This document shows positions 34,489-45,455 of a DNA stretch of 64,000 nucleotides, piece after piece. Location of the stretch: assembly GCA_031841125.1 (NCBI GenBank), contig CM063114.1, positions 10,106,001-10,170,000 of the forward strand. Direction: 5' to 3'. Source of the stretch: Acanthococcus lagerstroemiae (lineage: Eukaryota > Arthropoda > Insecta > Hemiptera > Eriococcidae). Both the position numbers and the translations under genes were made by a program. The notes beneath the pieces are model-generated. The model was not told the origin of the DNA and did no database searches. It saw only the letters and a program-made list of their open reading frames with translations. How positions within the stretch are numbered: the stretch's first letter is position 1; each line of letters starts with the position of its first letter.

Positions 34489-37017
34489 TAGATGAGGGAG
34501 GGGCAAAAGTACGCCTGTGGTAAGAGTCCTATCGTACTATTATCATTTGTAAATAATGTCATTTAAATATTCTTGTTGGCACTGCATACCTGGTAACACT
34601 GTACACATCCTGACGTAATTTTATTGTGATTGGTTGAATGTGTGAAGAGAAATCACAAATAGTTGGTTGTCTATGGAATTGATGGAATTTTTAGTGGTGT
34701 TAGAAAATGTGATTCTATGTTTATTCTTGCTGGTAGATAATGTGAAGAATTTGAATATCATCGTGGTGAGGTAAGTATTTGATTTTAAATTTGAATTGAT
34801 TTTATAGTATAGGTTTATTATTTATTTAAAAGTACTTTTCCTCAGTAAGCAAGTTCGGGGCAAACGTCCGCACTGGTGTATGGGGCAAAGATCCTAACTG
34901 TTCCATAAAAGTCTTACAGTGTTTTAAGTGGGCTGGTACTCTTTTTAGGAATCGCGAACGGAAAACTGAAAGGAAACCTTTAACAGCAGAATTATTAGAG
35001 GACGCCAAAAATAGGCGAGCTGATGGTGAAGCCATAAGGGCGTTAGCAAGAAGCTATGGGGTGAAGGAATGTACACTGCGAAAACGACTGAAGGCGGGTG
35101 AGTTCAAGTTCAATAGACTAAAGTAAATTACCTGATATGATAAATGAATATAAGGAATATTAGTAATAAATTTATGGTTTGCCATGTTGAACAGGTTCTG
35201 CTTCAAATGCATTGGGCGTTTTAAACGTGTGTTTAGTAATGAGCAAGAGCAACTGCTTGTTAAGCATATCAAAGATTTAGATGAACGGTTTTATGGACTG
35301 TGTTTAATTCAAATGCGACAGTGGCCTTTACTTTTGCCGAAATGAACAATATTGCACATCCCTTCAATCGAACAACTAAAATGGCCGGCATTGATTGGAC
35401 ACAGAGTTTTCGTCAACGTCATGAACTCAGTCTTCGTACACCTCAGAAAACATCAATGGCGCGCATAATGGGCTTTAACCGAGTTCAGGCAAGTTAGCTT
35501 TAGTCTATTTCGATCGCCTAGAAAATCTTGGATTTTAATTCGGTTTCTCTTTTTCTCTAGGTTGATCACTTGTTTGACAATTTACTTCAGGTAATGGAGA
35601 AATATCATTTCACTCGTAACCAAATATGGAACATGGATGAAAGCGGACTCTCAACAGTTCCAAATAAATCACTAAAAGTGATCAGCAAGCTGGGAAAACG
35701 TGCTGTAGTAAAAGTATCAAGTGCTGAAAGGGGCACCCTGATCACTGTTGTCGGAACTTGCAGCGCTGCAGGGTCATATGTGCCGCCTGCATTAATTTTT
35801 CCACGAAAACGATCAAAAGAAGAGCTCATGAATGGAGCACCTCCTGGCTCCATCATGTATGTGTCAGACACAGGGTTCATGCAGACTCATTTATTCATAC
35901 AATGGCTACAGCACTTTCAAAAAAACGTCCATGCTTCTAAAGAAAACTAAATTTTGTTAACATTTGATAATCATGCATCCCAAGTCACGCTAGCAGGTGT
36001 TGAGTACTGTCGAGCCAATAACATTCATTTATTAACAATTCCGCCCCATTCCAGTCAACGTATGCAGCCTTTAGACCGTGGTCCTTTTTCATCCTTAAAA
36101 ACAATTTTCCCCCGTTATTGTGATGAATGGCTTGCAACACACCCAGGCCGCGTTATAACTGCGTTTCAAATTGCTGAGATTTTTGGTCGTGCCTATCTTC
36201 GGTCAGCCACTATGAATTCGGCAATCAAAGCATTTGAAAATTGTGGCATTTATCCCTATAATAGGAATGCTTTTCAAGAAGTAGACTTTTTACCATCAAC
36301 AGTTACCGACCAAGAAGGAGAGGAGCCTCTAGCCATTTCTCTCCTACCCAAACCAGTTGCCAACAGTGAGAAAAATGAACTTACAATTGATAGACCGACA
36401 GATTTAGGCGAATTTTTTGACCCTTCTACATCTCATGATGCAGATTTGAGAGATAATGTGTCCAAATCTAGTCACGTTGCTGGTAAAAGCAATGTTCAAC
36501 AAGGCAACACTGTTTCGACGCCCGAGGTACCCAGTGTGGCCTCAATGACCATTAATGAAGAAGGAAATGTTATGAAGGCCCCAACTGCAAAAAAGTGAAC
36601 TCTTCCTGTAGATATTATGCCGCTGCCAAAAATGAAAGTAAGTTTCTTAATATTGGGAATCTAGGGGCCCGGAAATATTATATTAACTGAACATGTTTCA
36701 TTTCAGGAAAAAAGACCAAGAAAGAGACGCGGCTTGAAATCAACTATTCTCACATCCAGTCCGCATAAAAAGATATTGGAATCTGCGATTGCGACCTCTA
36801 TCAAAAAAACACATGCATATAAATCTAAACCTGCACCATCAGTGAAACAAAACCTCATTTTCTCAAGAAAGCCAAAGGAGCCTAATCCAGAAGATGATGC
36901 TGACTGCATTGTCTGCCAAGGTCCGTACCGCCACAGTAAGGGGCGAGAAATTTGGATCCAATGTAATATTTGTCGCCGTTGAGCTCACAAACTGTGTACG
37001 GACTATTCTGGAATAGG

Positions 37018-37606
37018 CAGGGATGTTCCCATAAGGGGGGGGGGGCTACCGGGGCTCAGCCCCGTCTCAAGAATTTTTAGGAAAATCGAGTAAGGGCTCA
37101 GCCCCTCCTCGAGAAATTACCTAAAATAAACAAAATTCAGTCTTGTAAAATCAAAATTTCATCAAGATACTAGTCGATGATTAGACTTTGAAAAGTGTAC
37201 TGCAAAAAAGTCCGATTTCAGCGTTACTATTGGTCCCTGTTGTAATTTTATAGTGTTGTTAATTGTTGCATAATATTTTTTTGCTGTTACATTTTTAGGT
37301 CTCCTTAACCTACAACACTGATAGTGATAAAAATACTCCGGATTTTTTTTTTAATGTATTTACTAAATAAACCTTTGTACCCACTGTAACGTCTGTAATT
37401 ATTTTAAATTTCAATCCATTTTGTTGAAAATAAATTTTTTGTACTTTTTATAAATTTAGTGCGGTTTTATTGCGAATTTATAAACGATGGCCTATTTTGA
37501 AGTAAATATGACCTTTGACTGAGATGTTTTGTTTTGTTTTTTTTCAAATTAGGGAAATTATTCATAATTTAGAGCCATCTCAAAAAAATTCATGGGGACA
37601 TCACTG
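37018..37606. mobile_element. hAT-like insertion splitting the transposase zinc finger
   Basis: Ends are CAGGGATGTTCCCAT and, in inverse, CAGTGATGTCCCCAT, with an exact 8-bp duplication GGAATAGG at 37010-37017 and 37607-37614. Removing it restores the finger reading frame (...SGIG then FYVCDIC). 589 bp with a G-run and 'ggctcagcccc' hairpins; no transposase. Confidence 0.92.
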
Positions 37607-37699
37607 GGAATAGGTTTCTATGTATGTGATATATGTCGCGAAAAAAATTCATGTGGACATCACTGGGAATAGGTTTCTATGTATGTGATATATGTCGCG
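37582..37699 (+). repeat. 59-bp tandem duplication across the hAT 3' end
   Basis: The unit from 'aaaaaaattcatggggaca' to 'gatatatgtcgcg' occurs twice (37582-37640, 37641-37699) with one base difference. It includes the last 25 bp of the hAT-like element plus flanking transposase sequence, so it arose after that insertion. Confidence 0.92.
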
Positions 37700-38044
37700 A
37701 ATATTAATACTCATTTTTAAATAAGCCGTTTTACTGCAAAATATAACGTTTTACAATATGGAATAATATTTTACAGTGCGGGACTTTTGCCCCCAGAAGT
37801 GCGGATTTTTGCCCCTTGAAGTGCGTCCTTTTACCCCATAAGTGGGGGTAAGAGTCCTAACAGAAGTTGTACCATAAATCGTTCCGTTCTTTAATATTGC
37901 TGAAAAAATTTACATACTTTCACAATTTTTAAATGGTAAGAGGATCTAACTAATGTGTAAACAAAACCGTGGTTAATATTGATCTTTCCTTGACATCTGA
38001 GAGTGAATATTGTGTTAAGTGCGTACTTTTGCCCCTCCCTCCTC

Positions 38045-38569
38045 TACATGTGGTGTAGAATTCTGATTCTAAATTATTGTTCTAATATTGTAGACTTTAT
38101 TAGTTCTTCAGTCGCAGCTTACTTTTTTTGACTTGAATTCAACACCAGTGGAGTACAATGCTGGGATTATTGAAATCTTAACATGCTGCCGCCACCCGCT
38201 GGTACGTTAGTCTTTATATCTTGATGCCTTTGAAACTTCTCAGCCAATTTCAATTCAGTCAATATTCAAACTTTCTAACTTTAATTAATTTAGTTTGAAC
38301 CGTCTTATCAAATTCATTTGTACTCATACTCATTTCGTAATCATTCATCGACAATGATATTAGATTAACGCCCAACTGAAATTAGCAATTTTTTGATCAT
38401 TTTTAACTCGATTGATCAATGACCAATTTTAGATTTTTCCTCCTCCGATTGATCGATTCTCTCGATTTTTTATTTTCGATTATAATCGATTAAGTATTTT
38501 CTATCAATTTATTTGAAAAAAATCAGCATCTCTACATTTTTGTTTACACTTTTGCGAACTTTTAAACAA
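38045..38569. other. Unassigned, AT-rich
   Basis: No gene. 'gattgatcaatgacc' and 'cgattataatcgatt' phrases are small palindromes near 38410-38490. Confidence 0.4.
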
Positions 38570-38846
38570 TATGGTATCGCCTTCAACACGTTGAATATGC
38601 AATACAGTACACACTAATTAATATTTTCGAAATTTCTAATTTTCTTTGGGGGGGGGGGCTGGAAAAACGCATAAATTTCTGGATTGAGGACAGCTAGAGG
38701 AAAACCGTTTGAATTGGCGAGAGGAGGTTATTTCTAGCGAAATAAAGGTAATCAAATGTCAGAACTTTCCTTGCCAGAGGCACAATTTTCTCCGTTTTGT
38801 TGTGCCTCCCACAGATCTTGAAAAAAGAGCTTTTTCGAGTGAACTG

Positions 38847-40054
38847 TGTCTTGATCTCCGGACCATCTTACCCAGCAGTCCTGCAGAGGTGTAACGGTAT
38901 GGGACGGCTTCAGAGGGACCGGAAACGCTGCACAATTGGCCGACACGTTGGTCTGGTTGCGGAGCGACATAGTTGTAGGAGTTACGGTGTAGAGAGTTTC
39001 AAAATGCACGAATTACGCGGGTTTAGGTTAATTCAAATTTAATACTTTGTACACTACAATGGGGTAACGCACACCACTATAGCCACTTAAAAAATAATAA
39101 CTATGTATAAGCGAAAAGACCCGGGAGGGGGGGGGGGTTATACAGCGGCACGAAAATATCGAGATACCGGTTCGAGTTTGCAAATAAAACCACGTGGCTT
39201 CCGCGACGAATCGATACAGCCAAAAGAGTAGCCCTGCGTCCTAACTATCTTATGCTGGCTTGCTATAGCTACAGTGCTAGGACTAGCGGGAGTTCGCTTG
39301 CGACTGGTGCTTAGTCCAGTGGGCCAGCGAGCTTTAGGTTACTTGCCTACGTTCATAACCAGTAGGCAGCCAGGCTGGTACGTGAGCTTACAAGGCACGT
39401 AGGCAGGAAGTTAGAGGGTAGAAGTAGGTTAGGTGTAAGGTAAGCGGAGTTCGCTTGCAACTAGACGGCAACCGACACCGGTACGCAGTCAACTTGTCTT
39501 GGTTCACAACTAGTAGGCAACCAGGCCGGTACGGGAACTTGAGAAGCTAGTAGGCAAGGAGGAGCAGTGGAATTAGGCGGTAGAAGCTACGAAGTAAACT
39601 AGGCTAAGCTAACACGAGAGCTGCAGCAGTGAGCCAACGGTGCAGCAGTCTCTGAAAAAGGGTGGAGTTGGAGAATTTATAGAATTGTTCAACGTGTCTA
39701 GGTGATGCAGGATCTGGTGGGTGTGACGCGAAAACGGAACGTCTTCGAAAGAGAAAAAGCGCGGCTGCGGCTCAACGACCGAACTCGTCGATCATGAGGG
39801 GAAAAACAAAAAGGGGTTAAAAGGATACACGAGCAAAAGCTGAAGAATAAAAAAGGAGAGCACTGAACATGCGACCAGCGCCTTTTCGGAAGCTGGTATC
39901 GGTTTTCGAGGACGAGGGAAATGGGTGAGGGAGACGGTACTAGTTTTGTGACGGTGCATAATGATTAGGCTGCAGGGTTACGTAACTATTAATTGTTGGA
40001 CAGTTTCTCCTTCACCGCTGGTTGGTTTTGGGACGGCCGTGGGTCATCGTAACA
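38847..40054. mobile_element. Probable solo LTR (1,208 bp) in the palindromic array
   Basis: The block interrupts one unit between 'gtgaactg' and 'actgacgg'. It starts TGTCTTGATC and ends CGTAACA, the TG...CA of an LTR, with a 4-bp duplication ACTG at 38843-38846 and 40055-40058. It has no coding region. Internally a segment of about 190 bp ('gagttcgcttgc...aggcaaccaggccggtacg') is repeated twice (about 39287 and 39447). Family unknown; a large unclassified MITE is the alternative. Confidence 0.7.
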
Positions 40055-40130
40055 ACTGACGGACTTATCAGAAATGATCTCTCACTAAAATTTCAACCCG
40101 TTTCCCTCTAGCTCTTTTTCTCATTTGTTC

Positions 40131-40133
40131 TCT

Positions 40134-40168
<35 letters not shown>

Positions 40169-40186
40169 TCTCTCTCTTTCTCTCTC
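40131..40186. repeat. (TC)n/(GC)n microsatellite
   Basis: TC dinucleotide run broken by a short GC alternation ('gcgcgcgcgc'). Translates to SLSLSL/RERERE shadows only. A C-run follows at 40241-40254. Confidence 0.95.
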
Positions 40187-41560
40187 AAAAAAACTGCTAG
40201 AGCGAAACGGTTTGAACGCTTTCAATCTAAAGATTTTTGCCCCCCCCCCCCCGCCCAAAAAAATTGGAAGTGCTGAAAAAGTCAGTTGGCATGTTTGGTG
40301 TTGCATATTTAACGCGTTGAAGGCGTCACCACATCAACTTTTTCATTTTTGTCTCTTTGCGAACTTTTGAATAATGTGGTATCGCCTTCAACACATTGTG
40401 TATGCAAGACAATACACACCCACGGACGTTTTCGAAATTTCTACTTTCCTGGTGGGAACTGAAAAAACGCAAAAATCTCTAGATTAGGGACAGCTAGGGA
40501 AATACGGTTTGAAAATTTGGCGAAACTAGATCACTTTTCTAACAAAATGAACGTAATAAAAAGTCAAAAAAGTAAGAATGTCTTTTGCAGGGAGCAAAAT
40601 TCTTTCTATTTCGCTCTACCTTTAACAGCTCCTGAGAAAAATGAGTTTTTTCAGGTGAACAGACAGACTTGTCGCAAAATGATCTCCTTCTACCAAAATT
40701 TCATACCGTTTCGCTCTAGCTGCCTCCAATCCGAAGATTTTCGCGTTTTACTAGTTCCCTCCAAAAAATTGGAAAATTCGAATGGTCAATTGGCATGTTT
40801 GGTATTGCATATTCAACGCGTTGAAGGCGTCACCGCATTAACGTTTTCATTTTGGTCTACACCTTTCCGAATTTTCGAATAATGTGGTATCGCCTTCAAC
40901 ACATTGAATATGCAAGACAATACACCCATTGACATTTCAAAATTTCGAATTTCCTGGCGGGAACTGGAAAAACGCAAAAAAACTGTTGACGGGAGACAGC
41001 TAGAGCGAAATAATTTGAAAACTTGGTAAAAAGAGATCATTTCTGACAAAATGAAGGTAATGAAAACTTAGAACTTTTCTTGCGAAAGGCACAGTTCTCT
41101 TCGTTTTAGAGCTTGAGAAAAACGAGCTTCTTCGGGTGAATTGACAGATGACTTGTCGGAGATGATCTCTCACAAAAATTTCAGCTCGTTTTGCTCTAGC
41201 TGTCACAAGCCCAAAGTATTTCGCGTTTTCCAGCCCCCCTCCCACCGCCAGCGAATGAAAAATATTGAGAATGTATATTGGTGCGTATTGTGTTACATAA
41301 TCAACATGTTGAAAACGTCACCAAATTGAACTTTTCATTCTCGTTTACATTTTTGAAAAATGTGCTGACCCCTTCAACACGTTGAATATGCAATACAAAA
41401 CGCAGCAATATAAATTATGAAGTCTCTCATTTACTGGGAGGAACTGGAAAAAAGTGAATAACTTTGGACTGGAGACAGTTCAGCAGTACGGTTTGGAAGT
41501 TTAGTGAGTGGAGATCATTTCTGATAAAATAAAGGTAATTAAAAGTTAGAACTTCTCTTG

Positions 41561-42059
41561 CGAGGAGAAAAATCTCCGGCTTGTAGTGTCACTAAGGATT
41601 CTTGAGACAAAGGTGTATGGTAATTAAACTTTTGATGATGAATGTGCAAACATAGTAATATTGATACGCGCAGCTAAAAAACACCTGTACACGAAATCAG
41701 TGAGCAGTAAGTTAGACATTATTTAGTCATACAAAGTGTCCCAAATTAGGTGTGCGTCTAAAATTAACTCTGGTTTTTAGTTTCATGCTTCTGAACTACA
41801 CCTAAAAGTAAGCGACCGCGACGCTTATTTTCTTAAATTAGCAGCAAAATATTTGACAGGCAGTTTAGTGCCCATTGAGCCGGCAATGCTGCCACTGATG
41901 ACTGATAGTTCATATACTGCCAGCTCACTGCTGTTTAAGTCAGTTGTTCTGCCACTCATCCCTGTCAATCAACTACCCATCCATTGCCAAATTGCCAATG
42001 ACAATGACTATACTGTTACTGAGCTATGTCATGCTTCTGTCAATTATACTTTTTGGCAG
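41561..42059. other. Unassigned
   Basis: No gene. 'actgatgactgatagttcat' and 'gccaatgacaatgacta' suggest simple degenerate repeats near 41890-42010. Confidence 0.35.
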
Positions 42060-42270
42060 TATTCCAACGTTTTCTGGCAGTAAGCATCACGGCAGTATTG
42101 CCGCATTTACGCCACGTCTTGGCAGTATCACTGCCAAATCAGCTGATGGTGATTTGGCAATATGCATAATTTTTCTTTTGGCAGTGTTCACAGAAATATT
42201 CTTATATCTTTTGCCGGTTATTCTTTTATTGTTCGTTGTTCATTGTGAACTTTCAGTGATTGATTGCATG
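42060..42270 (+). repeat. Repeat copy 1 (pair with 44795-44985)
   Basis: About 190 bp starting 'gttttctggcag' with 'attgccgcatttacgcca', 'actgccaaatcagctgatgg' and 'gttcgttgttcattgtga' match 44795-44985 in the same order and strand. TGGCAG motifs recur. It is a dispersed non-coding element. Confidence 0.8.
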
Positions 42271-42434
42271 ATGATGATAAGGTTATTAGCAGTGGCATGC
42301 ATTACAGGCAAGCAAGGTAAGCGCCGCTTACCCTGAACATTCCTGAGACAATAAGTTTTCATATACAATATCAACTTCAACTTGTATTAACAAATAAAAG
42401 ATAATAAACATTGGGCAAAACAGCGACTGTATTG

Positions 42435-42550
42435 ACAAGAGGTAGTAAAAGTTGATAATTGAAATATTTCTATGAACATTAACTAAGTATTGTGTACATT
42501 AATTAGTGATCATCGATAATCGCTAGCAGCTTGTAGTGAAAGTTGATAAT
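42435..42550 (+). repeat. Left arm of a wide inverted repeat (partner 43675-43795)
   Basis: 'gtattgtgtacattaatta' and 'gataatcgctagcagc' reappear in inverse at 43675-43795 ('gctgctagcgattattgat', 'ttaatgtacacaataccta'). The pair brackets about 1.1 kb that contains the LINE relic, so it could be a foldback element carrying captured DNA or two separate insertions. Confidence 0.65.
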
Positions 42551-42869
42551 AATTAATGTACTCGAAAATTTGCTTTTATTACCACGACTATCAAACAATA
42601 TCAGGTACACGAGTTGAATGAGTATCGCTGAAATGTCAACATTAGTTTTTGTGTGTGCAATTTAAGACCCCTAGGATGAGTATTGTGAGCCCATGAAAAA
42701 CGTTATGGGAAGGTCATGAATTTCACAAATTTGTATTTGGTAGCCACCCTGTATTGTATTTTCGTTAAATGAATTTCTCCGCACTTAAAATTTTGTAAAC
42801 TAAGTCCTTAACTTAACTATTCTATAAAAAAATCTTAAAATTCCATTCAAATGAACTTGAATACCGGAA

Positions 42870-43330
42870 TAATTGTCTAGGGAAGGTTTATCCACCTCCT
42901 CCTCCCTCAGCTGTGTCCCCTGCATATGCAGTAACAATTCGGCATTTGATATTTTGTTCTTCAAGTGTTTCATCAGACGAAATTTTTCTTCTAACAATAC
43001 TGGGAATGATCCTTCCAACGACATTGGGATCAAGTCCCACCAACTAACAAACTAAAATCCACAACAACCACAGTTCGCTCCTTGAAAATATCCTACCAAA
43101 AGTACAAAAAAGATGAAGTAATACTTTTCAGACTAAGAACTGGACACTCCACTGTCCACTCTCACACATAGCTATATCCTGAACAAACTACCCCAACCAA
43201 CCTGCGAGAGATGTAATACTCCTGTCTCCATTAATCATGTAATTACCCAAGGCCCAAAAATTCCAATCCCAGCGAAACTGACGTAACCCAAATTCAACAC
43301 TGGAATTCCTGCTCTTTGACAATCATACCT
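42870..43330 (+). pseudogene. Non-LTR retrotransposon (LINE) ORF2 C-terminal relic
   Basis: The + strand frame near 43118-43160 reads VILFRLRTGHSTVHSH. After a one-base shift it continues YILNKLPQPTCERCNTPVS and INHVITQ. The RLRTGH...CxxC...xxH pattern is the C-terminal cysteine region of jockey/R1/I-type LINE ORF2. Upstream sequence from about 42870 is probably part of the same RNase H-like tail. Broken by frameshifts and with no reverse transcriptase left. Confidence 0.65.
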
Positions 43331-43674
43331 AAAACCTTGAAACTCATATCATTTGTAAAAGCCATGACTTCTACTCCAACATGTAATATCCATACAGTCC
43401 CTACGTCTCTAGCCACTAAGCTGTACATGATGTGGCTACCCCCCACAAAAACAATTATTTTGTTTTGGTCATAGTCTCAAATTATATCTGTTGAGTAATG
43501 GTTGTTTGGGAAAGTGGTGGGGGGGGATGTTATGGAATTCTGGCAAAGGCATGGAGGAATATGCTACCCGACTAGTGGCATGGGCGATCAAGTAGTATTT
43601 CTATTTACAGGTAATTCATACAAATAATGACCAAATCTTTTTTTCTTACCTTTTCAACGACACAAGAAATATTT

Positions 43675-43795
43675 TTTTAACTTTCGCTACGTGCTGCTAG
43701 CGATTATTGATAATCACTAGTTAATGTACACAATACCTAGTTAATGTTAATGAAAACTTTTTATTACCTACCTATTTTCCCTAAAACAGCCCGTT
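43675..43795 (-). repeat. Right arm of the wide inverted repeat
   Basis: Inverse partner of 42435-42550. Followed by 'gataatcactagtcattatc', a further small related piece. Confidence 0.65.
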
Positions 43796-44039
43796 AATTT
43801 CGATAATCACTAGTCATTATCAGCATTCCCTGAATTATCAATTTGCATTGTGACATGTCTAATAAATTCATAGAAGATGTATACTGTTCCATACTGCATG
43901 TGACATTGCACGACTTACGCTTCGCCTCCGTGTTAATTACCAACATAAAACCCACTAGCATGTTCAACGTGACGAAACCTGTACGTTTGGTTGCGTTTGG
44001 AAATGATTCTTAAAGCGCTTCCGGCTTGGCTTGGCTACA

Positions 44040-44300
44040 CACAAACGGCTCCGTGTTTCTTTGCCCACAAAATTCGTACTCGAGATCTTATTGAAAAACC
44101 ATTTTTGCAACTTACTCTTAATGAACAATTAGAAATTATTAATGGTGAGGAAGCCTGAACCAGAATTGCCATTTTTAAAAACCGAGCAAAAGAGAGGTGG
44201 TTTGAGCTTTACTACATATTGCCACATATCGCAATGTGAAAACATTTTGTGGTTAACTGGTTTTGAAGATGGTGGAAAACTTTTTGTTGGTCATGTCTTT
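44040..44300 (+). pseudogene. Relic of a hAT transposase TTF-type zinc finger (ZMYM1-like)
   Basis: In one frame LIEKPFLQLTLNEQLEIING is followed, after a shift, by KPEPELPFLKTEQKRGG, then NILWLTGFEDGGKLF, where the TTF-finger consensus (WLTGc...kLfCwpCLLF) continues. The downstream Cys pair is off-frame by one base ('tttgttggtcatgtcttt'). The poly-C MITE 44301-44665 then interrupts it. No further transposase is seen. Family assignment rests on the WLTG...KLF pattern only. Confidence 0.45.
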
Positions 44301-44665
44301 CAGGGATGTACCGTTATGGCGGGGGGGGGGGGGCTCCCACCCTGTAAGAATTTTTCACTCAGCAGTTGGGAATTCAATCAGGCAGAGTTGGGAAAATGCA
44401 ATAAGTCAAACGTTTTTTTTTTTTTTTTTTTTGCTTTGATACCTGGGAATTGAGTGGCGAAGTTGGAAGAATATAACAAGTCAAAGTTTTTCTGTGATGT
44501 TTGGGAATTTTGAGTTGAGACAGTTGAAAAAATCCAATAAGTCAGAAGGTGTTTTTTTTTTCTTTGCTTTGATACTTGGTAATTTTGAGTTGAGTTGGTT
44601 GGAACTTTCACAATGTTTGCCCCCCCCCCCCCCCAGGAAAAACTCTTCGGTGTGGTACGTCCCTG
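44301..44665 (+). mobile_element. Poly-C MITE, full copy
   Basis: Ends are CAGGGATGTACC and GGTACGTCCCTG (12-bp TIRs, one mismatch). The interior repeats a module of about 100 bp ('gggaattttgagttgagac', T-runs, 'aacaagtcaaag'). A G-run lies near the left end and a C-run near the right. Flanks 'tgtcttt' and 'tgtctgtt' may be a worn duplication. Same family as 16569-16798. Confidence 0.8.
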
Positions 44666-44794
44666 TGTCTGTTATTCGTCACAGAAAAGAATAAATGAAT
44701 ATGGAATGACTCTACACAGGGATACTACGCTTATCGCTTACCTCCTAGAAGAAATCACCGCACGCCACTTCAATGGATTGGCATTCCAAAGTTT

Positions 44795-44985
44795 TTCTGG
44801 TAGTAGACATCACCGTAGTATTGCCGCATTTACGCCAAGTCTTGGCAGCATCACTGCCAAATCAGCTGATGGTGATGTGGCAGTATACTTCTTTTTTCTT
44901 TTGGCAGTGTTCAGAGAAATTTTCTTGCATCTGTTGGCTGTTACTCTTTTTTGTTCGTTGTTCATTGTGAGCTTTCAGTGAATCA
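44795..44985 (+). repeat. Repeat copy 2 (pair with 42060-42270)
   Basis: Same order of motifs as copy 1, about 85% similar by eye, including 'cactgccaaatcagctgatg'. No coding function. Confidence 0.8.
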
Positions 44986-45434
44986 GTACAGCATTACTTC
45001 TCTCGCATTACCCAATCGGAGCGAAATTTGTCTCTTTCCCGCTTTTTAGATGCCCATTCCAACCGACGAACCGAGTGCCCTGGGCAAGGCACTTTACCCT
45101 TTATGAAAATCCTGCCCGTATGATTGTTCTCGTCAAATCATCCGTAAATTTCAATTATTAGGATAGTTGATCTTCGGTCGCCATTGAAAGTTGAACGCCT
45201 TCCGGGGGAAGGTCTCGCTGGGGCTTTGTTTTAAACAAAATCAAATTTACGAACCGCTGTGGGCTTGGTAACCACTAGCACCGAACTCGAATTCAGTTAA
45301 CTGAGTGTTTGTTTTAATTTGCACTCGGTTTATGCAATCTACACTGATCTACGCCAACTTATATTAAAATTTTACAAGGTCTTTGAGAGACAACGTGTAT
45401 TGCTGAAATGCGTTTGTCTGTATACTGCTGGTAG

Positions 45435-45440
45435 TTTATT
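45435..45440 (-). terminator. Candidate AATAAA for the UGT gene
   Basis: On the - strand AATAAA lies about 16 bp after the UGT stop codon (inverse 'tttatt'). This would make a very short 3' UTR. Weakly supported, since AATAAA is frequent in AT-rich DNA. Confidence 0.35.
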
Positions 45441-45455
45441 CGATGAAACTACGAG

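Larger units (their letters stand above)
34725..37707 (+). pseudogene. pogo-type DDE transposase pseudogene (HTH, DDE, PHD-like finger)
   Basis: Exons can be traced by motif and splice sites. The likely start exon ends at GTG GTG AG|gtaagt (34770), with GTG where ATG is expected. A psq/CENP-B-type HTH follows (34949-35097: LLEDAKNRRADGEAIRALA). Next come 35195-35488, a GC-AG intron 35489-35560, and the DDE catalytic exon from 35561. The first Asp is in NMDESG, the second in TFDNHAS and a third in PLDRG. After intron 36638-36706 there is a basic region and a PHD-like finger (CIVC...CNIC...HKLC...CDIC). Defects are frameshifts near 35213 and 35310, in-frame stops at 35948, 36596 and 36980, and the insertion at 37018-37606. 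Not a host gene. Confidence 0.9.
34491..38044 (+). mobile_element. Complete pogo-type (Tc1/mariner superfamily) DNA transposon
   Basis: TIRs read GATGAGGGAGGGGCAAAAGT on the left and, in inverse, GAGGAGGGAGGGGCAAAAGT on the right. TA dinucleotides flank it exactly (34489-34490 and 38045-38046). Related subterminal 'ggggcaaa' / 'ttttgcccc' motifs recur inside both ends (34855-34890, 37780-37850). It contains one transposase gene of pogo/jerky-like architecture with several inactivating changes, and a nested hAT-like insertion. 3,554 bp as it stands, about 2.9 kb without the nested DNA. Confidence 0.93.
38570..41560. repeat. Array of palindromic units of about 480-500 bp
   Basis: Each unit opens with 'tggtatcgccttcaacac' and 'ttgaatatgcaa' and closes with the inverse ('gcatattcaacgcgttgaag', 'gcgtcacc'). 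Between them lie paired 'ctggaaaaacgcaaaaa' / 'ttttcgcgtttt' and 'gacagctagagcgaaa' / 'tttcgctctagct' arms. Units are near 38570-40330 (interrupted), 40370-40870, 40885-41345 and 41365-41560 (partial). The long frames here are shadows of the arms. Confidence 0.85.

Noticed and set aside
40121..40370. Open frames with SLSLSL or RERERE
   Set aside because: Translation of a TC/GC microsatellite.
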